A stretch of DNA of 64,000 nucleotides from an uncultured Pelagibacteraceae bacterium (lineage in GTDB: Bacteria; Pseudomonadota; Alphaproteobacteria; Pelagibacterales; Pelagibacteraceae), in assembly GCA_902531885.1 (NCBI GenBank), contig CACAFZ010000001.1, positions 1 through 64,000 of the forward strand, read 5' to 3'. The stretch's first letter is position 1. Each line of letters starts with the position of its first letter. Made by a program: the position numbers and the translations under genes. Shown one piece after another: positions 16,108 to 25,295 of this stretch. The notes below the pieces were generated by a model that saw only the letters and a list, made by a program, of their open reading frames with translations, was not told the DNA's origin and made no database searches.

Positions 16108-17463
16108 TTAATTTTCTTTCAAAACTTGTTCTTCAGTTGATTCATCCTCTTTTTTATAGCTAACTCCTTTTCTCTCAAGCATTTTCTTAACTTTTTCACT
16201 ATATGGCTCTTCTATATGTTCTGTTGTCGGATTTAATTCCATGCCTATTGGTGTAATAGTTTGAGGCACAGGAACGAATTGGGAGTCTGGATTTTCTTTA
16301 GTAGGTCTAACTTTTATTCTATAAATCCCAAAAACTCCAATTAATGAATGAAATATAATTAAAAAAATAAAAAATCCATTTTCTCCAATAAAATTCATAA
16401 GTAAAGAACATAGAAAAGGACCACTTATTGCACCCAGTCCAAATGCAAATTGCAAACCTGCTCCCGCGGCAACAAATTTATCTTTTGTAATAAAATCGTT
16501 AGTATGAGCTAAAATTAATGAAAACATTGGCAAACTACAAAATGAAAAAAGTGTTAAAAAAATATAAAACCAAAATTTACTTCCAAGATCACCAGGTAAA
16601 TGCATAGTTGAAGATGAAAGTATTGCAAATAATGCAAATAATGCTGCACCAAATGTTGAATAAATTATAACTAGTCTTCTATCATATTTGTCAGACAAGT
16701 TCCCCACCGGATATTGTGATACTGCTCCAGATATTGCGAGAAGAAATGTTACTAAAGAAATCTCAAAAATTGAAAAATTCATAGATGCTGCATAAACTGC
16801 TAAAAGTGTAAACAAAGCGGATTGAGATGTTCCATAAAAAACAGCTCCCACCATACCTAGAGGCGAACATTCATATAATTCTTTTAAAGACATGCTTTTT
16901 AATTTTTTAAAATTCGGAGGCTTTCTTTTTGTTAGCAAAATCGGTATTAATGCCAAAGACATAATTACCGATATCAATATGAACGGCTCAAAATTTTCAG
17001 GTTTACTAAAGTTAAGAAAAAACATTCCTATTCCCATCGCTCCATACAAAACAATCATATAAATAGATAAAACTTTACCTCTATTTTTGTTACTGGACCT
17101 ATCATTTAGCCAGCTTTCAGCGATAGTAAAAATGCAGACCATGCAAAAACCATTTATTATTCTCAAGACAAACCATGTAAACGGATTGATAAAAATCGAA
17201 TGAATTAAAATACCAAGTGACGCAATTGATGCAAATGCTGCAAATACTCTTATATGACCTACTCCAGAAATTATATTTGGAATAGTACGCGCACCTAAGA
17301 AATATCCAATGAAGTATCCGGACATCATAAAACCTGTTGATGCTAAGCTAAAGTTTTCTGAGACAGCTCTTACACCTAATAATGATCCCTGAAAGCCATG
17401 GGCCATCATAATTAAACCCATTCCTAAAAAAAGAGCCCAAGAATTTCTTAAAACTTTATTCAT
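16108..17463 (-). CDS. MFS transporter, YcaD-like
   Basis: 451 residues with twelve predicted helices and a charged C-terminal tail of about 60 residues (ending in a run rich in Lys and Glu). The first-half loop carries the MFS A-like region and the repeat is seen again at GNLSDKYDRRLVIIYS in the middle of the protein. Overall pattern resembles the YcaD group of major facilitator carriers, whose substrates are mostly unknown. It lies 58 bases after the EamA gene on the same strand. Energy source would be the proton gradient; direction of transport is unknown. Confidence 0.82.
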   Translation of the reverse strand: MNKVLRNSWALFLGMGLIMMAHGFQGSLLGVRAVSENFSLASTGFMMSGYFIGYFLGARTIPNIISGVGHIRVFAAFASIASLGILIHSIFINPFTWFVLRIINGFCMVCIFTIAESWLNDRSSNKNRGKVLSIYMIVLYGAMGIGMFFLNFSKPENFEPFILISVIMSLALIPILLTKRKPPNFKKLKSMSLKELYECSPLGMVGAVFYGTSQSALFTLLAVYAASMNFSIFEISLVTFLLAISGAVSQYPVGNLSDKYDRRLVIIYSTFGAALFALFAILSSSTMHLPGDLGSKFWFYIFLTLFSFCSLPMFSLILAHTNDFITKDKFVAAGAGLQFAFGLGAISGPFLCSLLMNFIGENGFFIFLIIFHSLIGVFGIYRIKVRPTKENPDSQFVPVPQTITPIGMELNPTTEHIEEPYSEKVKKMLERKGVSYKKEDESTEEQVLKEN

Positions 17464-17521
17464 AAATCGATAGCTAATTATTTCTGATTTTATACTAAAT
17501 CAAGCTTTTAATGTGTTCGAG

Positions 17522-18388
17522 TTATGAATTTTTTATTTTAAGAAATGAGTGAATAGCTATGGTTATTATTATAACCAAACCGCCTATAATAGTTTCCAGA
17601 CTTGGCTGTTCTTTAATGATTAACCATACCCAGATAGGCCCTATTATAGTTTCAAGAAGAAAAAACAAGTTTACTTCTGCGGCTGTAATAAATCGGGGAG
17701 CGATAGTTACAAGCACAAAGGGTAGAGCAACACACATAATACACATTAAAGGTACAATGATAATATCATTTTTAATTAATTCGAAACTTTCAACGAAAAA
17801 GAAAGCAAATATAGCTACGCAAAGTTTGCCTATAACTGCAGAAGGTACAAGGTCAACACTTTTGGCATATCTTGCGAGGTTAGCATTAACTGCTAAACCG
17901 AAAGCAGTTATTAAACCAAAGATATCTCCAAAAAAATTTCCTATTTCAATAGAATCATAAAATATATATGTAACAGCAGCAAATGTTATAAATATTGCAA
18001 ACCAAGTTTTTCTATCAGGTAATTCTTTTAAAAATATAGCTCCTAATACCGCTGATAACATTGGTGCCATAGCAACCATAATTAAAGTATTTGCTACATT
18101 GGTATTTTGAATTGAAATTATAAAAGTAATATTACAAATTGAAAAACTTATTATATAAAAAATTCCTGGGTAACCAATCCTTAACAGTGCCTTCAAAAAA
18201 TTGTTTTTATAGAATAGCAAAAGCCCAAACAAAACCACAACAAATGGGATAGCTCCTCTATAAAAAAGCATTCCCCAAGTTTCGATACTGGCCATTCTTA
18301 TAAACAAAGAGTCTGGAGTAATAAACATCACCCCAATAAAAGCTAATAACGAACCTTTTTTTTGGTTGCTCAACTTATTAAAATTCAT
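17522..18388 (-). CDS. DMT superfamily permease (EamA family)
   Basis: 288 residues, ten predicted helices in two EamA halves; the N-terminus has KKGSLLAFIGVMFITPDSLFIRM and the second half ends EVNLFFLLETIIGPIWVWLI. Small-metabolite carrier of unknown substrate. The start ATG overlaps the stop of the YyaL C-terminal reading frame by four bases (ATGA at 18385-18388), so the two are translationally coupled. Weakly similar in layout to the EamA gene at 12956. Confidence 0.85.
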   Translation of the reverse strand: MNFNKLSNQKKGSLLAFIGVMFITPDSLFIRMASIETWGMLFYRGAIPFVVVLFGLLLFYKNNFLKALLRIGYPGIFYIISFSICNITFIISIQNTNVANTLIMVAMAPMLSAVLGAIFLKELPDRKTWFAIFITFAAVTYIFYDSIEIGNFFGDIFGLITAFGLAVNANLARYAKSVDLVPSAVIGKLCVAIFAFFFVESFELIKNDIIIVPLMCIMCVALPFVLVTIAPRFITAAEVNLFFLLETIIGPIWVWLIIKEQPSLETIIGGLVIIITIAIHSFLKIKNS

Positions 18389-19071
18389 AAATTACTCTTT
18401 ATGTATTGTTGAACCTCATCTAAATCTTTTAATTTTTCTGAACATGTTTGATTTTTGCAAATAATGACGAAAGAATCTTTTTCGCTTTCTTTGTAAATTA
18501 TTGAAACATTTCCCATAAATTTTTTTAATATTTCATTCTTTAGTTTTTCATTTATTTTTCCATGTAAAGTAACTGTTATATTTTCTTCACAAATATCTAG
18601 TATTTTAAGATAGCTAAACATCTGTGAAAAATTGTAATTTATAAATGTATGGTAAGATTTACTCAAAATATCTAATTTTTTAGACCATAATTTGTTATTA
18701 GTTATGTTGATTAATTTATTGCAAATTAGGAGATAAATACTGTTTCCATTTGGAATATTATTATCGGCAATATCCAGAGGCTGAACAAACAAATCGTTAG
18801 ATTTTAAAATATTTTTTTGCAGCAATTTGTTTTCTTCATTAAAAAATAAATTCCATACTTCTTCCATGGTTTTTACACATTTTTCTAAAGAAATTTTATC
18901 GTTGTTAATTTCATATAAGGTAATTAATAACAGAGAATAGTAGACGTAGTCCTCTAAAAATACATCAATATCAATATTATTTTTATTATAACAATGAAAA
19001 ACATTTTTTTTGAGCTTTTCATTAATAAGACTAATTGAGTTAATAGTTTTTTTTGTAAAGTTCTTGATCAT
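18385..19071 (-). CDS. YyaL/SPATA20-like protein, C-terminal part (after frameshift)
   Basis: 228-residue reading frame holding the C-terminal part of a YyaL/SPATA20 (DUF255 plus six-hairpin glycosidase-like) protein. The segment [18 protein letters not shown], then [20 protein letters not shown], matches the order expected after the end of the frame at 19040-20329. The first M at 19071 is probably not a true start: reading through the A8 run at 19047-19054 with one base fewer joins ELYKK to [13 protein letters not shown] without a break. It overlaps the EamA gene downstream by four bases. Confidence 0.7.
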   Translation of the reverse strand: MIKNFTKKTINSISLINEKLKKNVFHCYNKNNIDIDVFLEDYVYYSLLLITLYEINNDKISLEKCVKTMEEVWNLFFNEENKLLQKNILKSNDLFVQPLDIADNNIPNGNSIYLLICNKLINITNNKLWSKKLDILSKSYHTFINYNFSQMFSYLKILDICEENITVTLHGKINEKLKNEILKKFMGNVSIIYKESEKDSFVIICKNQTCSEKLKDLDEVQQYIKSNL

Positions 19072-20329
19072 CTAAAATTAATGATGAGTAGAGATTTGAG
19101 TATAGCCAATAACAATTTAAATCAGTTTGAACTTTGTCATCAAAAAAAGGCTTAATTCTTTTTTTTCTTTCCGTTAATAATATTTTTTCAGTCTTTTCTA
19201 TATCAGATAGTTCTTCAACACTTAATTTGTTATCTTTATTCTCTATTAAGATATTTGAACCTTCAAAATTACCTTCTTTTGTAATTAAATATTTTTTTTT
19301 AAATATCTCAAATTTGTCATTTAAATGATTTTTTATTTCATCATACTTCCAAATATAATATTTTCCTTCAAATCCTTCGCTATCGGCATCGTATGCAGAA
19401 CCAAGAAGATTGTTTTCAGATATAAATTCTGCATTTATAAAGTTTATAGTTTGTTTAAGCTTGTATTTTAAATAATCAGATTTTTCTTTTTGTAGAAATT
19501 GGTTAAGCAAATTTACATAAAGAATATTATCATAAAGCATTTTTTCAAAATGAGGGATAATCCATTTTTCATCCACTGTATATCTAGCAATACCTCCTTC
19601 TAACTGATCATAAATACCTTTAGAAGAAATATTATTTAATAATTTTTCAACGGGTTTTAAAAATTTTTTATCATTTTTTTTTTTATAAAAATAAAAAATA
19701 GTATCAAAAACGTAAAATTGAGGAAACTTTGGAGCACCTTTAAATCCACCATTTTCTTCATCAAGATATTGAATAATTTTTTCAGCATATGGTTCAAGAT
19801 CTTGTTTTAATACTGCGTTTTTTCTATTGAACTCTTTAAATACCATTTGTAATTGTGAAACTTGTGCAATTATTTTTTCTCTATTTTCTAAATAAACTTT
19901 AGAAACATTTTCTAAGACCTGAGTAAAACTTGGCCTGCCATGCATTTCTTTAGGAGGAAAATAAGTTCCTCCAGTAAATGGAACTGCATTTTCATCTAAA
20001 AACATAGACAAGGGCCAACCTCCTTGTGCTCCTGTCAAAACTCCTAAACTTTTTTGAAATATTGAATCAAGATCAGGTCTTTCCTCTCTATCAACTTTTA
20101 TATTTATAAATTTTTCATTCATTATTTTTGCAGTGTCATTATTTTCAAAACTTTCATGAGCCATAACATGACACCAGTGGCAACTTGCATAACCTACGCT
20201 TAAAAATATTGGTTTTTTTTCATTCTTTGCTCTTAATAAAGTTTCTTTGCTCCAAGGAAACCAATCAACTGGATTATTTTCGTGTTGTTTTAAATATGGA
20301 CTTTTTTCGTTTTTTAGTTTGTTTGGCAA
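19040..20329 (-). CDS. YyaL/SPATA20-like thioredoxin-domain protein, N-terminal part (frameshifted)
   Basis: 429 residues. The N-terminal thioredoxin-like DUF255 domain has the motif SCHWC (C50 and C53) in [12 protein letters not shown], preceded by NPVDWFPW, both diagnostic of the YyaL/SPATA20 family. The alpha-barrel half begins near 170. Full-length members are near 650-700 residues; this frame stops after [12 protein letters not shown]...LYKKNY, and the missing part is in the next frame (18385-19071). Function in bacteria is not established. Upstream HD gene ends ten bases before this start, so the genes are cotranscribed. Confidence 0.75.
   Translation of the reverse strand: MPNKLKNEKSPYLKQHENNPVDWFPWSKETLLRAKNEKKPIFLSVGYASCHWCHVMAHESFENNDTAKIMNEKFINIKVDREERPDLDSIFQKSLGVLTGAQGGWPLSMFLDENAVPFTGGTYFPPKEMHGRPSFTQVLENVSKVYLENREKIIAQVSQLQMVFKEFNRKNAVLKQDLEPYAEKIIQYLDEENGGFKGAPKFPQFYVFDTIFYFYKKKNDKKFLKPVEKLLNNISSKGIYDQLEGGIARYTVDEKWIIPHFEKMLYDNILYVNLLNQFLQKEKSDYLKYKLKQTINFINAEFISENNLLGSAYDADSEGFEGKYYIWKYDEIKNHLNDKFEIFKKKYLITKEGNFEGSNILIENKDNKLSVEELSDIEKTEKILLTERKKRIKPFFDDKVQTDLNCYWLYSNLYSSLILDDQELYKKNY
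19047..19054 (-). other. A8 homopolymer at the frameshift inside the YyaL-like gene
   Basis: Eight T on the plus strand (A8 in the coding sense). With eight A the frame ends ten bases later in AAC TAT TAA; with seven A it continues into the 228-residue downstream frame without a break in family similarity. A real indel, a sequencing or assembly error, or transcriptional slippage would each explain it. Confidence 0.65.
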
Positions 20330-20338
20330 ATTTTACAC

Positions 20339-20893
20339 CTAACTAGAATAAGGTTTTCTGCTAAATATTTTATTAACTAGAGGTTTAAAACTTTCTAAAG
20401 GCAAATACTTAAAATTTGGGTCGAAAGATTTTTGGTCCCAGTTTTCACAAAAATTTATCGTATCTTCATAATATTTGTGGCCCTTGTATTTTTCTCTTTG
20501 ATTTCTATTTCCTCCAAGGTGGTGTGCAAAATAATACATTTGAAATTCTCCATGTTTTTCGACTATCCAATGTGTTTTTTCACTAACATATGGTTTCAAA
20601 ACCGCCGCAGCATATTCAGAATGATTTAATGGAGCCAATTCATCCCCGATATCATGCAAAAGTGCAGCTACAATCATTTCATCATCTGCTTTATCATTTA
20701 ATGCTCTAGTTGCTGTTTGCAATGAATGTTCTAATCTTGTTATTTGATAGCCTTCTAACGTAGTGTTTAAACTGCCCATAAATTTCATTAACCTATCAGC
20801 GGTACCTTCAATATATTTTTTTTCGTGTTTTTCTAATAAAAGATAGTCTTCTTTAGTACCATCTTTCATTTGTTTAAATTTTACTCTTTCCAT
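20339..20893 (-). CDS. HD-domain protein with diiron-oxygenase ligand pattern (PhnZ/MIOX-like)
   Basis: 184 residues. HD-domain ligands are all present: H56 in LEHSLQTA, H80-D81 in LLHDIGD, H91 in NHSEYAA, H114 in EKHGEF, and D153 in ENWDQKSF. The H-HD-H-H-D set matches mixed-valent diiron oxygenases such as PhnZ and myo-inositol oxygenase, and the LEHSLQ start resembles PhnZ. Such enzymes cleave C-C or C-P bonds with O2. Ordinary HD phosphohydrolases are the alternative, since two extra His can also occur there. It starts three bases after purF ends, so is in the cvpA-purF transcript; no phosphonate genes are nearby. Confidence 0.75.
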   Translation of the reverse strand: MERVKFKQMKDGTKEDYLLLEKHEKKYIEGTADRLMKFMGSLNTTLEGYQITRLEHSLQTATRALNDKADDEMIVAALLHDIGDELAPLNHSEYAAAVLKPYVSEKTHWIVEKHGEFQMYYFAHHLGGNRNQREKYKGHKYYEDTINFCENWDQKSFDPNFKYLPLESFKPLVNKIFSRKPYSS

Positions 20894-20896
20894 AAA

Positions 20897-22366
20897 TTAA
20901 TTATTAGAAGCTGTGCTTAATAGAGATAATTGAGTTATTTTATCATCTCCTAGGTTGTCAATTGGTTTTACCGGATAGTCTCCTGTAAAATAATGATCAG
21001 TTAGCTGAGGATATGCACTGTTTCTATTTTCAAATCCCATAGCTTTATACATACCATCAATAGATAAAAATTTTAATGATTTAGCATTAATATATTTACA
21101 AATTTCATCGTTGCTTTTGTTTGCTGCTAAAAGCTCTTTTTTTGTAGGTGTATCTATTCCATAAAAATCTGGAAACTTTATTTCTGGTGAAGCTATTCTA
21201 ACATGGACTTCTTTAGCTCCAGAGTCATAAAGCATTTTGACTATTTTATGACAAGTTGTGCCTCTTACGAGAGAATCGTCTATCAGAACTATTTTTTTAT
21301 TTTTTATTGTTGATTTATTTGCATTCAATTTTAATTTAACTCCCAAGCTTCTAATTTTTTGAACAGGTTCAATAAAGGTTCTTCCAACATAGTGATTTCT
21401 AATTAAACCTAAATCAAAACTTCTTTTTACATATTGGCTATAACCAATAGCTGCTGCGTTTCCAGAATCAGGAACTGGAACGATTATATCTGCCTCAATG
21501 TCTGTTTCTTTGGCCAACTCTTTACCAAAATCTTTTCTATATTCATAAGCACATTTGCCATTTAAAATACTATCAGGTCTTGCAAAATAAATATATTCAA
21601 ACACACATGGCCTCTGTTTTTTTTTTGGAAAAGGTTTGATGCTTTTTAATTCATTATTTTCAATACAAACAATTTCTCCATTTTCAACTTCCCTTACAAA
21701 TTTTGCCCCAATTATATCTAATGCGCAAGTTTCAGAGGCAAATATATATGAATCTTTTAGCTTTCCAATTACCAGAGGTCTTATCCCAAAAGGATCTCTC
21801 ACTCCAATAAGAGTATTTTGAGTTAAAAAAACAAGAGCGTAAGCTCCTTGAATTTGGAAAATAGCATCAATGATCTTATCAATTTTTTTCTCTCTTTTTG
21901 ATTTTGCAATTAGCTGAATTATAGTTTCTGTATCTGAGGTACTATAAAAAATTGCTCCATCTTCAACCAATTTTTTTCTTAAAGTAATTGCATTAGTCAA
22001 GTTACCATTGTGTGCTATAGCTATTCCACCTGCATTTGTGTCTGCAAAGAAAGGTTGAACATTTCTTAAAGTTGTTGCACCAGTTGTACTATATCTATTA
22101 TGACCAATAGAATAGTTACCTGGTAATTTTTTTAAAACTTTTTCCTTATTAAAATTATCTCCAACTAACCCAAATCTTTTTTCTGAGTGATAATTTTTTC
22201 CATCATAAGAAACTATTCCACATCCTTCCTGACCTCTATGTTGCAGAGCATGCAAACCTAATGCTGTTAAGGTTGAAGCCTCTGAGGAATTGCTGATTCC
22301 AAAAATCCCACATTCTTCTTTTATTTTAGGGCTATAATTCTTGTACTTTTTCTTTTGCATCTTCAT
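20897..22366 (-). CDS. purF: Amidophosphoribosyltransferase
   Basis: 489 residues; first step of purine synthesis, making phosphoribosylamine from PRPP and glutamine. The Ntn-type nucleophile is C19 in EECGIFG, so an 18-residue leader must be removed. The PRPP loop is IVLIDDSLVRGTT. Where Fe-S-containing PurF carry cysteines before FYGID and FTG, this one has FPDFYGID and HYFTGDY, so it is probably the cluster-free type. The start overlaps cvpA by 35 bases; an alternative ATG at 22360 changes little. cvpA-purF adjacency is the common bacterial arrangement. Confidence 0.93.
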   Translation of the reverse strand: MKMQKKKYKNYSPKIKEECGIFGISNSSEASTLTALGLHALQHRGQEGCGIVSYDGKNYHSEKRFGLVGDNFNKEKVLKKLPGNYSIGHNRYSTTGATTLRNVQPFFADTNAGGIAIAHNGNLTNAITLRKKLVEDGAIFYSTSDTETIIQLIAKSKREKKIDKIIDAIFQIQGAYALVFLTQNTLIGVRDPFGIRPLVIGKLKDSYIFASETCALDIIGAKFVREVENGEIVCIENNELKSIKPFPKKKQRPCVFEYIYFARPDSILNGKCAYEYRKDFGKELAKETDIEADIIVPVPDSGNAAAIGYSQYVKRSFDLGLIRNHYVGRTFIEPVQKIRSLGVKLKLNANKSTIKNKKIVLIDDSLVRGTTCHKIVKMLYDSGAKEVHVRIASPEIKFPDFYGIDTPTKKELLAANKSNDEICKYINAKSLKFLSIDGMYKAMGFENRNSAYPQLTDHYFTGDYPVKPIDNLGDDKITQLSLLSTASNN

Positions 22367-22874
22367 ATTGTTTTTCGTTAGGAAATTCTTTTATAAGGTA
22401 GTTGTTGCCTTTTTCAACCCATGGAAAAGTGAATGATTTTTTTAAATCTAATGGCCAATTTTTGTGATTGTAAACAATATTAATGGTTGCAAATAAGCAA
22501 ACTACAATAATGTAACCTTTTAAAAATCCTAAAAAGAATCCAAATATTCTGTCTAATGTACCAATTCCTGAGTAGGTTACAGCTTTACTGATTCCTTTAT
22601 TAATCATTAAAATTATAAAAACTATAACAACAAATAAGCTTAGACCCAATAAAACATCCAATACATATTCATTTGAAATAGTATCTTTTAAATAGGGTTT
22701 AAATTTTGGAAACAAAAATAAAGTTATAACGTAGGCCAACAACCATCTTGCTGCAGAAAGAATACTTAAAACAAAACCTCTTTTTGTACATCTTATTATA
22801 GTTAGAATAGTTATAATGATATAGATTGAATCAAATGTAGGAACTTGTTCAAATAAATCAATTATTTTTTCCAT
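22332..22874 (-). CDS. cvpA: CvpA family membrane protein
   Basis: 180 residues with four predicted helices in the first 130 (SIYIIITILTIIRCTKRG, then VLDVLLGLSLFVVIVFIIL and GFFLGFLKGYIIVVCLFA) and a soluble tail. CvpA proteins are inner-membrane proteins named for colicin V production; their normal role is still uncertain but they travel with purF, as here. Conserved Gly-rich spots GTLDRIFGFFLG fit the family. Overlaps purF by 35 bases, and starts four bases after the RND gene ends. Confidence 0.87.
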   Translation of the reverse strand: MEKIIDLFEQVPTFDSIYIIITILTIIRCTKRGFVLSILSAARWLLAYVITLFLFPKFKPYLKDTISNEYVLDVLLGLSLFVVIVFIILMINKGISKAVTYSGIGTLDRIFGFFLGFLKGYIIVVCLFATINIVYNHKNWPLDLKKSFTFPWVEKGNNYLIKEFPNEKQYEDAKEKVQEL

Positions 22875-22878
22875 AAAT

Positions 22879-25272
22879 TTATTTTAAGCTAAATGGTTTA
22901 AAATAAATTATTAAAGCTGGAAGAAGTGTTAAAACTGATGTCATAGCTAAAAGCATTGCAATTCCAGTAAAAACTCCAAAATAAATCGTAGGTATAAAAT
23001 TAGATAATACTAAAATTGAGAAACCGAACACAATTGTTATTGAAGTATTTAATATTGCTACTCCAACAGAAGAGTGACATTTTTTTATAGTTTTATTGTA
23101 GTTTTTGATTTTTAAATATTCTTCTTTAAATCTGTAAATGTAGTGGATGCTATTATCTACAGCTATTCCAATCGTGATTGCAGCTATAGTTATTGTCATC
23201 ATATCCAGTGGTATTTCCATTAAACCAATTATTCCCAGTATAAAAAAAGCAGCTATAAAATTTGGAACCACACCTATTAATGAAAGCTTTATATTTCTAA
23301 ATAGAATTAAAAACATAAATAATATGCCCATCATTACAAAACCTAGAGTTAGAATTTGAGATTTAAATAAACTCTGAAGTAAATTATTAAATAATATTAA
23401 AACACCTGCTAATTTATATTCATCTTTTTTAAAATTTAATTGGTTTTCCAAATCATTATTGATTTGATTAATTAAGTCATTTCTTCTTAAATTTTTTAAG
23501 GAGTCTTTTATTCTTAGATTTATTCTTGCTTCATTGTTCTCAATTGAAATATATGGGTTTACAATTTCTTTTTTAATTGTTTCAGGCAGTTTGCTATAAA
23601 GAACTCCCATTTCTAAGGTACCTAATTCTTTATTATTATTCAATTTTTTTGCCACTTCTAAGATAGAAGAAAAAGATAAAACTTTTCCAACGGCAGGAAG
23701 ACTATCTAAATAGTTGTGAATTTTTCTAATTTTATCAACCTTATCTTTTGTGAACCAATATTTTTCTGGATTTTTATCTTCATTATCGTCCCAGTCGTCA
23801 AAATCATCGTCATCTTTTTCTATTTGATTTTGGTCAGTATTATTGAATTTTACAATTACATTTAGTGGTGTTGTTCCTCCGAGATTTTCATCAATAAATT
23901 TCATACCCTTATAGATCTCTGTTTTTTTATTAAAATAATTAATAAAACTGTTTTCAACTTCTAATTTATTGATTCCTATTATGCTTAAAATTATTACAAT
24001 AAAGGTTAGAATAAATATTGCTTTACTTCTTTTTATAGAAATTATTGAAAAATATTTAGTTATAAAAGAATTTTTTTGCTCTTTGATATTAGAATGACTT
24101 TTTGAGAAGAAGTTTAATAGTGTGGGTAGTAGGGTAAAAGTAATTATAAATGATGTAATTAATCCTAAAGTCATCATCCATCCGAAATCAATAACAGGTT
24201 TTATTCCACTAAATATTAAAGAAAGAAATGCACATATAGTTGTTAAAACTGTATACAATATTGGCCAAAACATTTTTGTTGTAGCAAGAAATATTATTTT
24301 TGAATTATTATATTTAGGAAATTCCTTCTGGAGTTGCAAAAATCTTGTACTTAAATGAATATTCATTGCCATTGTTAGGATTAGCATCAGTGCAATAAAG
24401 TTTGATGAAATTACTGTTACTTTCCAATTCAAAAGACCCAACAGTCCAACCATAATTAAAACTGAAAAAAAGCAACTACTTATTGGAATTATTATCCAAA
24501 TCAATTTTTTAAAAATAAACCATAAGGTTGTAACAATAAACAAAAACACACCAAGCCCAAACACGACTATATCATTTTTAATAAATGTAATCATGTCATC
24601 AGCTATCATTGGTATTCCACCTAAATATATTTTTGCATCACTATTATAATTAGAAATAATTTTTCTAATTTCTTTAATGTTTTCGTGATTTTTAATTTTT
24701 AAATAATCTTTGTATTTTTCAAGTTCTGAACCACCTGTTATTTGAAGTTCGATTAATTTTTTATCCCTTTTTAAATTAACAATAATACCCGTAGAAGAAC
24801 CATCTTCACTAACCACAAAGTTTCTAAATACCGGACTGCTTAATATTTCTTTAAATCCTCTAGATTTATCAATATTTTCACTTTTTAATGTTTTAAAATT
24901 TTTTAATCTTTCGGTTAAAGGTTCATCAGAACTATCTAGCAGAGGTATATCTAGAATAGTTATTACACTTTCAACCCAATTAAGATTTTGGATCTCCTGT
25001 TTTAGATTGCTAAGATTAATTATTGATTTATCTGATATAATACTTTCTTTAGGAGAGTATGTTAAAACTAAAAAATCTTTAGCTCCATATCTATCATTAA
25101 TTTCTCTTAGTAGTTTTAAATCCGGGTCATTTTCTAATAATAATGTATCTGATGAAGCATCTAGTCTAAAATCTTTTGAAAAATATCCAAATGATATTAT
25201 AGCAATTATTAAAATAGAAAAAATTATTTTTGGTTTTTCAATTATATTTTTAAGGTAAAAACGTGCAAACAT
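22879..25272 (-). CDS. RND/MMPL family exporter, hydrophobe-exporter type
   Basis: 797 residues with the RND plan: TM1 near residue 15-27, a large periplasmic loop (about 28-215), five helices (about 225-395), TM7 near 420, a second loop to about 625, and five more helices. The repeat is seen as the two similar helix-4 regions, FIALMLILTMAMNIHLS and TITIAAITIGIAVDNSIHY. The second loop includes an Asp-rich stretch (DDDDFDDWDDNED). The HAE-3 group includes hopanoid and lipid exporters; substrate here is unknown. No membrane-fusion partner is adjacent. It lies between dnaB and cvpA. Confidence 0.83.
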   Translation of the reverse strand: MFARFYLKNIIEKPKIIFSILIIAIISFGYFSKDFRLDASSDTLLLENDPDLKLLREINDRYGAKDFLVLTYSPKESIISDKSIINLSNLKQEIQNLNWVESVITILDIPLLDSSDEPLTERLKNFKTLKSENIDKSRGFKEILSSPVFRNFVVSEDGSSTGIIVNLKRDKKLIELQITGGSELEKYKDYLKIKNHENIKEIRKIISNYNSDAKIYLGGIPMIADDMITFIKNDIVVFGLGVFLFIVTTLWFIFKKLIWIIIPISSCFFSVLIMVGLLGLLNWKVTVISSNFIALMLILTMAMNIHLSTRFLQLQKEFPKYNNSKIIFLATTKMFWPILYTVLTTICAFLSLIFSGIKPVIDFGWMMTLGLITSFIITFTLLPTLLNFFSKSHSNIKEQKNSFITKYFSIISIKRSKAIFILTFIVIILSIIGINKLEVENSFINYFNKKTEIYKGMKFIDENLGGTTPLNVIVKFNNTDQNQIEKDDDDFDDWDDNEDKNPEKYWFTKDKVDKIRKIHNYLDSLPAVGKVLSFSSILEVAKKLNNNKELGTLEMGVLYSKLPETIKKEIVNPYISIENNEARINLRIKDSLKNLRRNDLINQINNDLENQLNFKKDEYKLAGVLILFNNLLQSLFKSQILTLGFVMMGILFMFLILFRNIKLSLIGVVPNFIAAFFILGIIGLMEIPLDMMTITIAAITIGIAVDNSIHYIYRFKEEYLKIKNYNKTIKKCHSSVGVAILNTSITIVFGFSILVLSNFIPTIYFGVFTGIAMLLAMTSVLTLLPALIIYFKPFSLK

Positions 25273-25295
25273 TTACCCATTGCTTATAAATTAAA

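Noticed and set aside
17559-17960. 133-residue plus-strand frame
   Set aside because: Antisense to the EamA carrier; its Ile/Thr-rich pattern is the complement of membrane helices.
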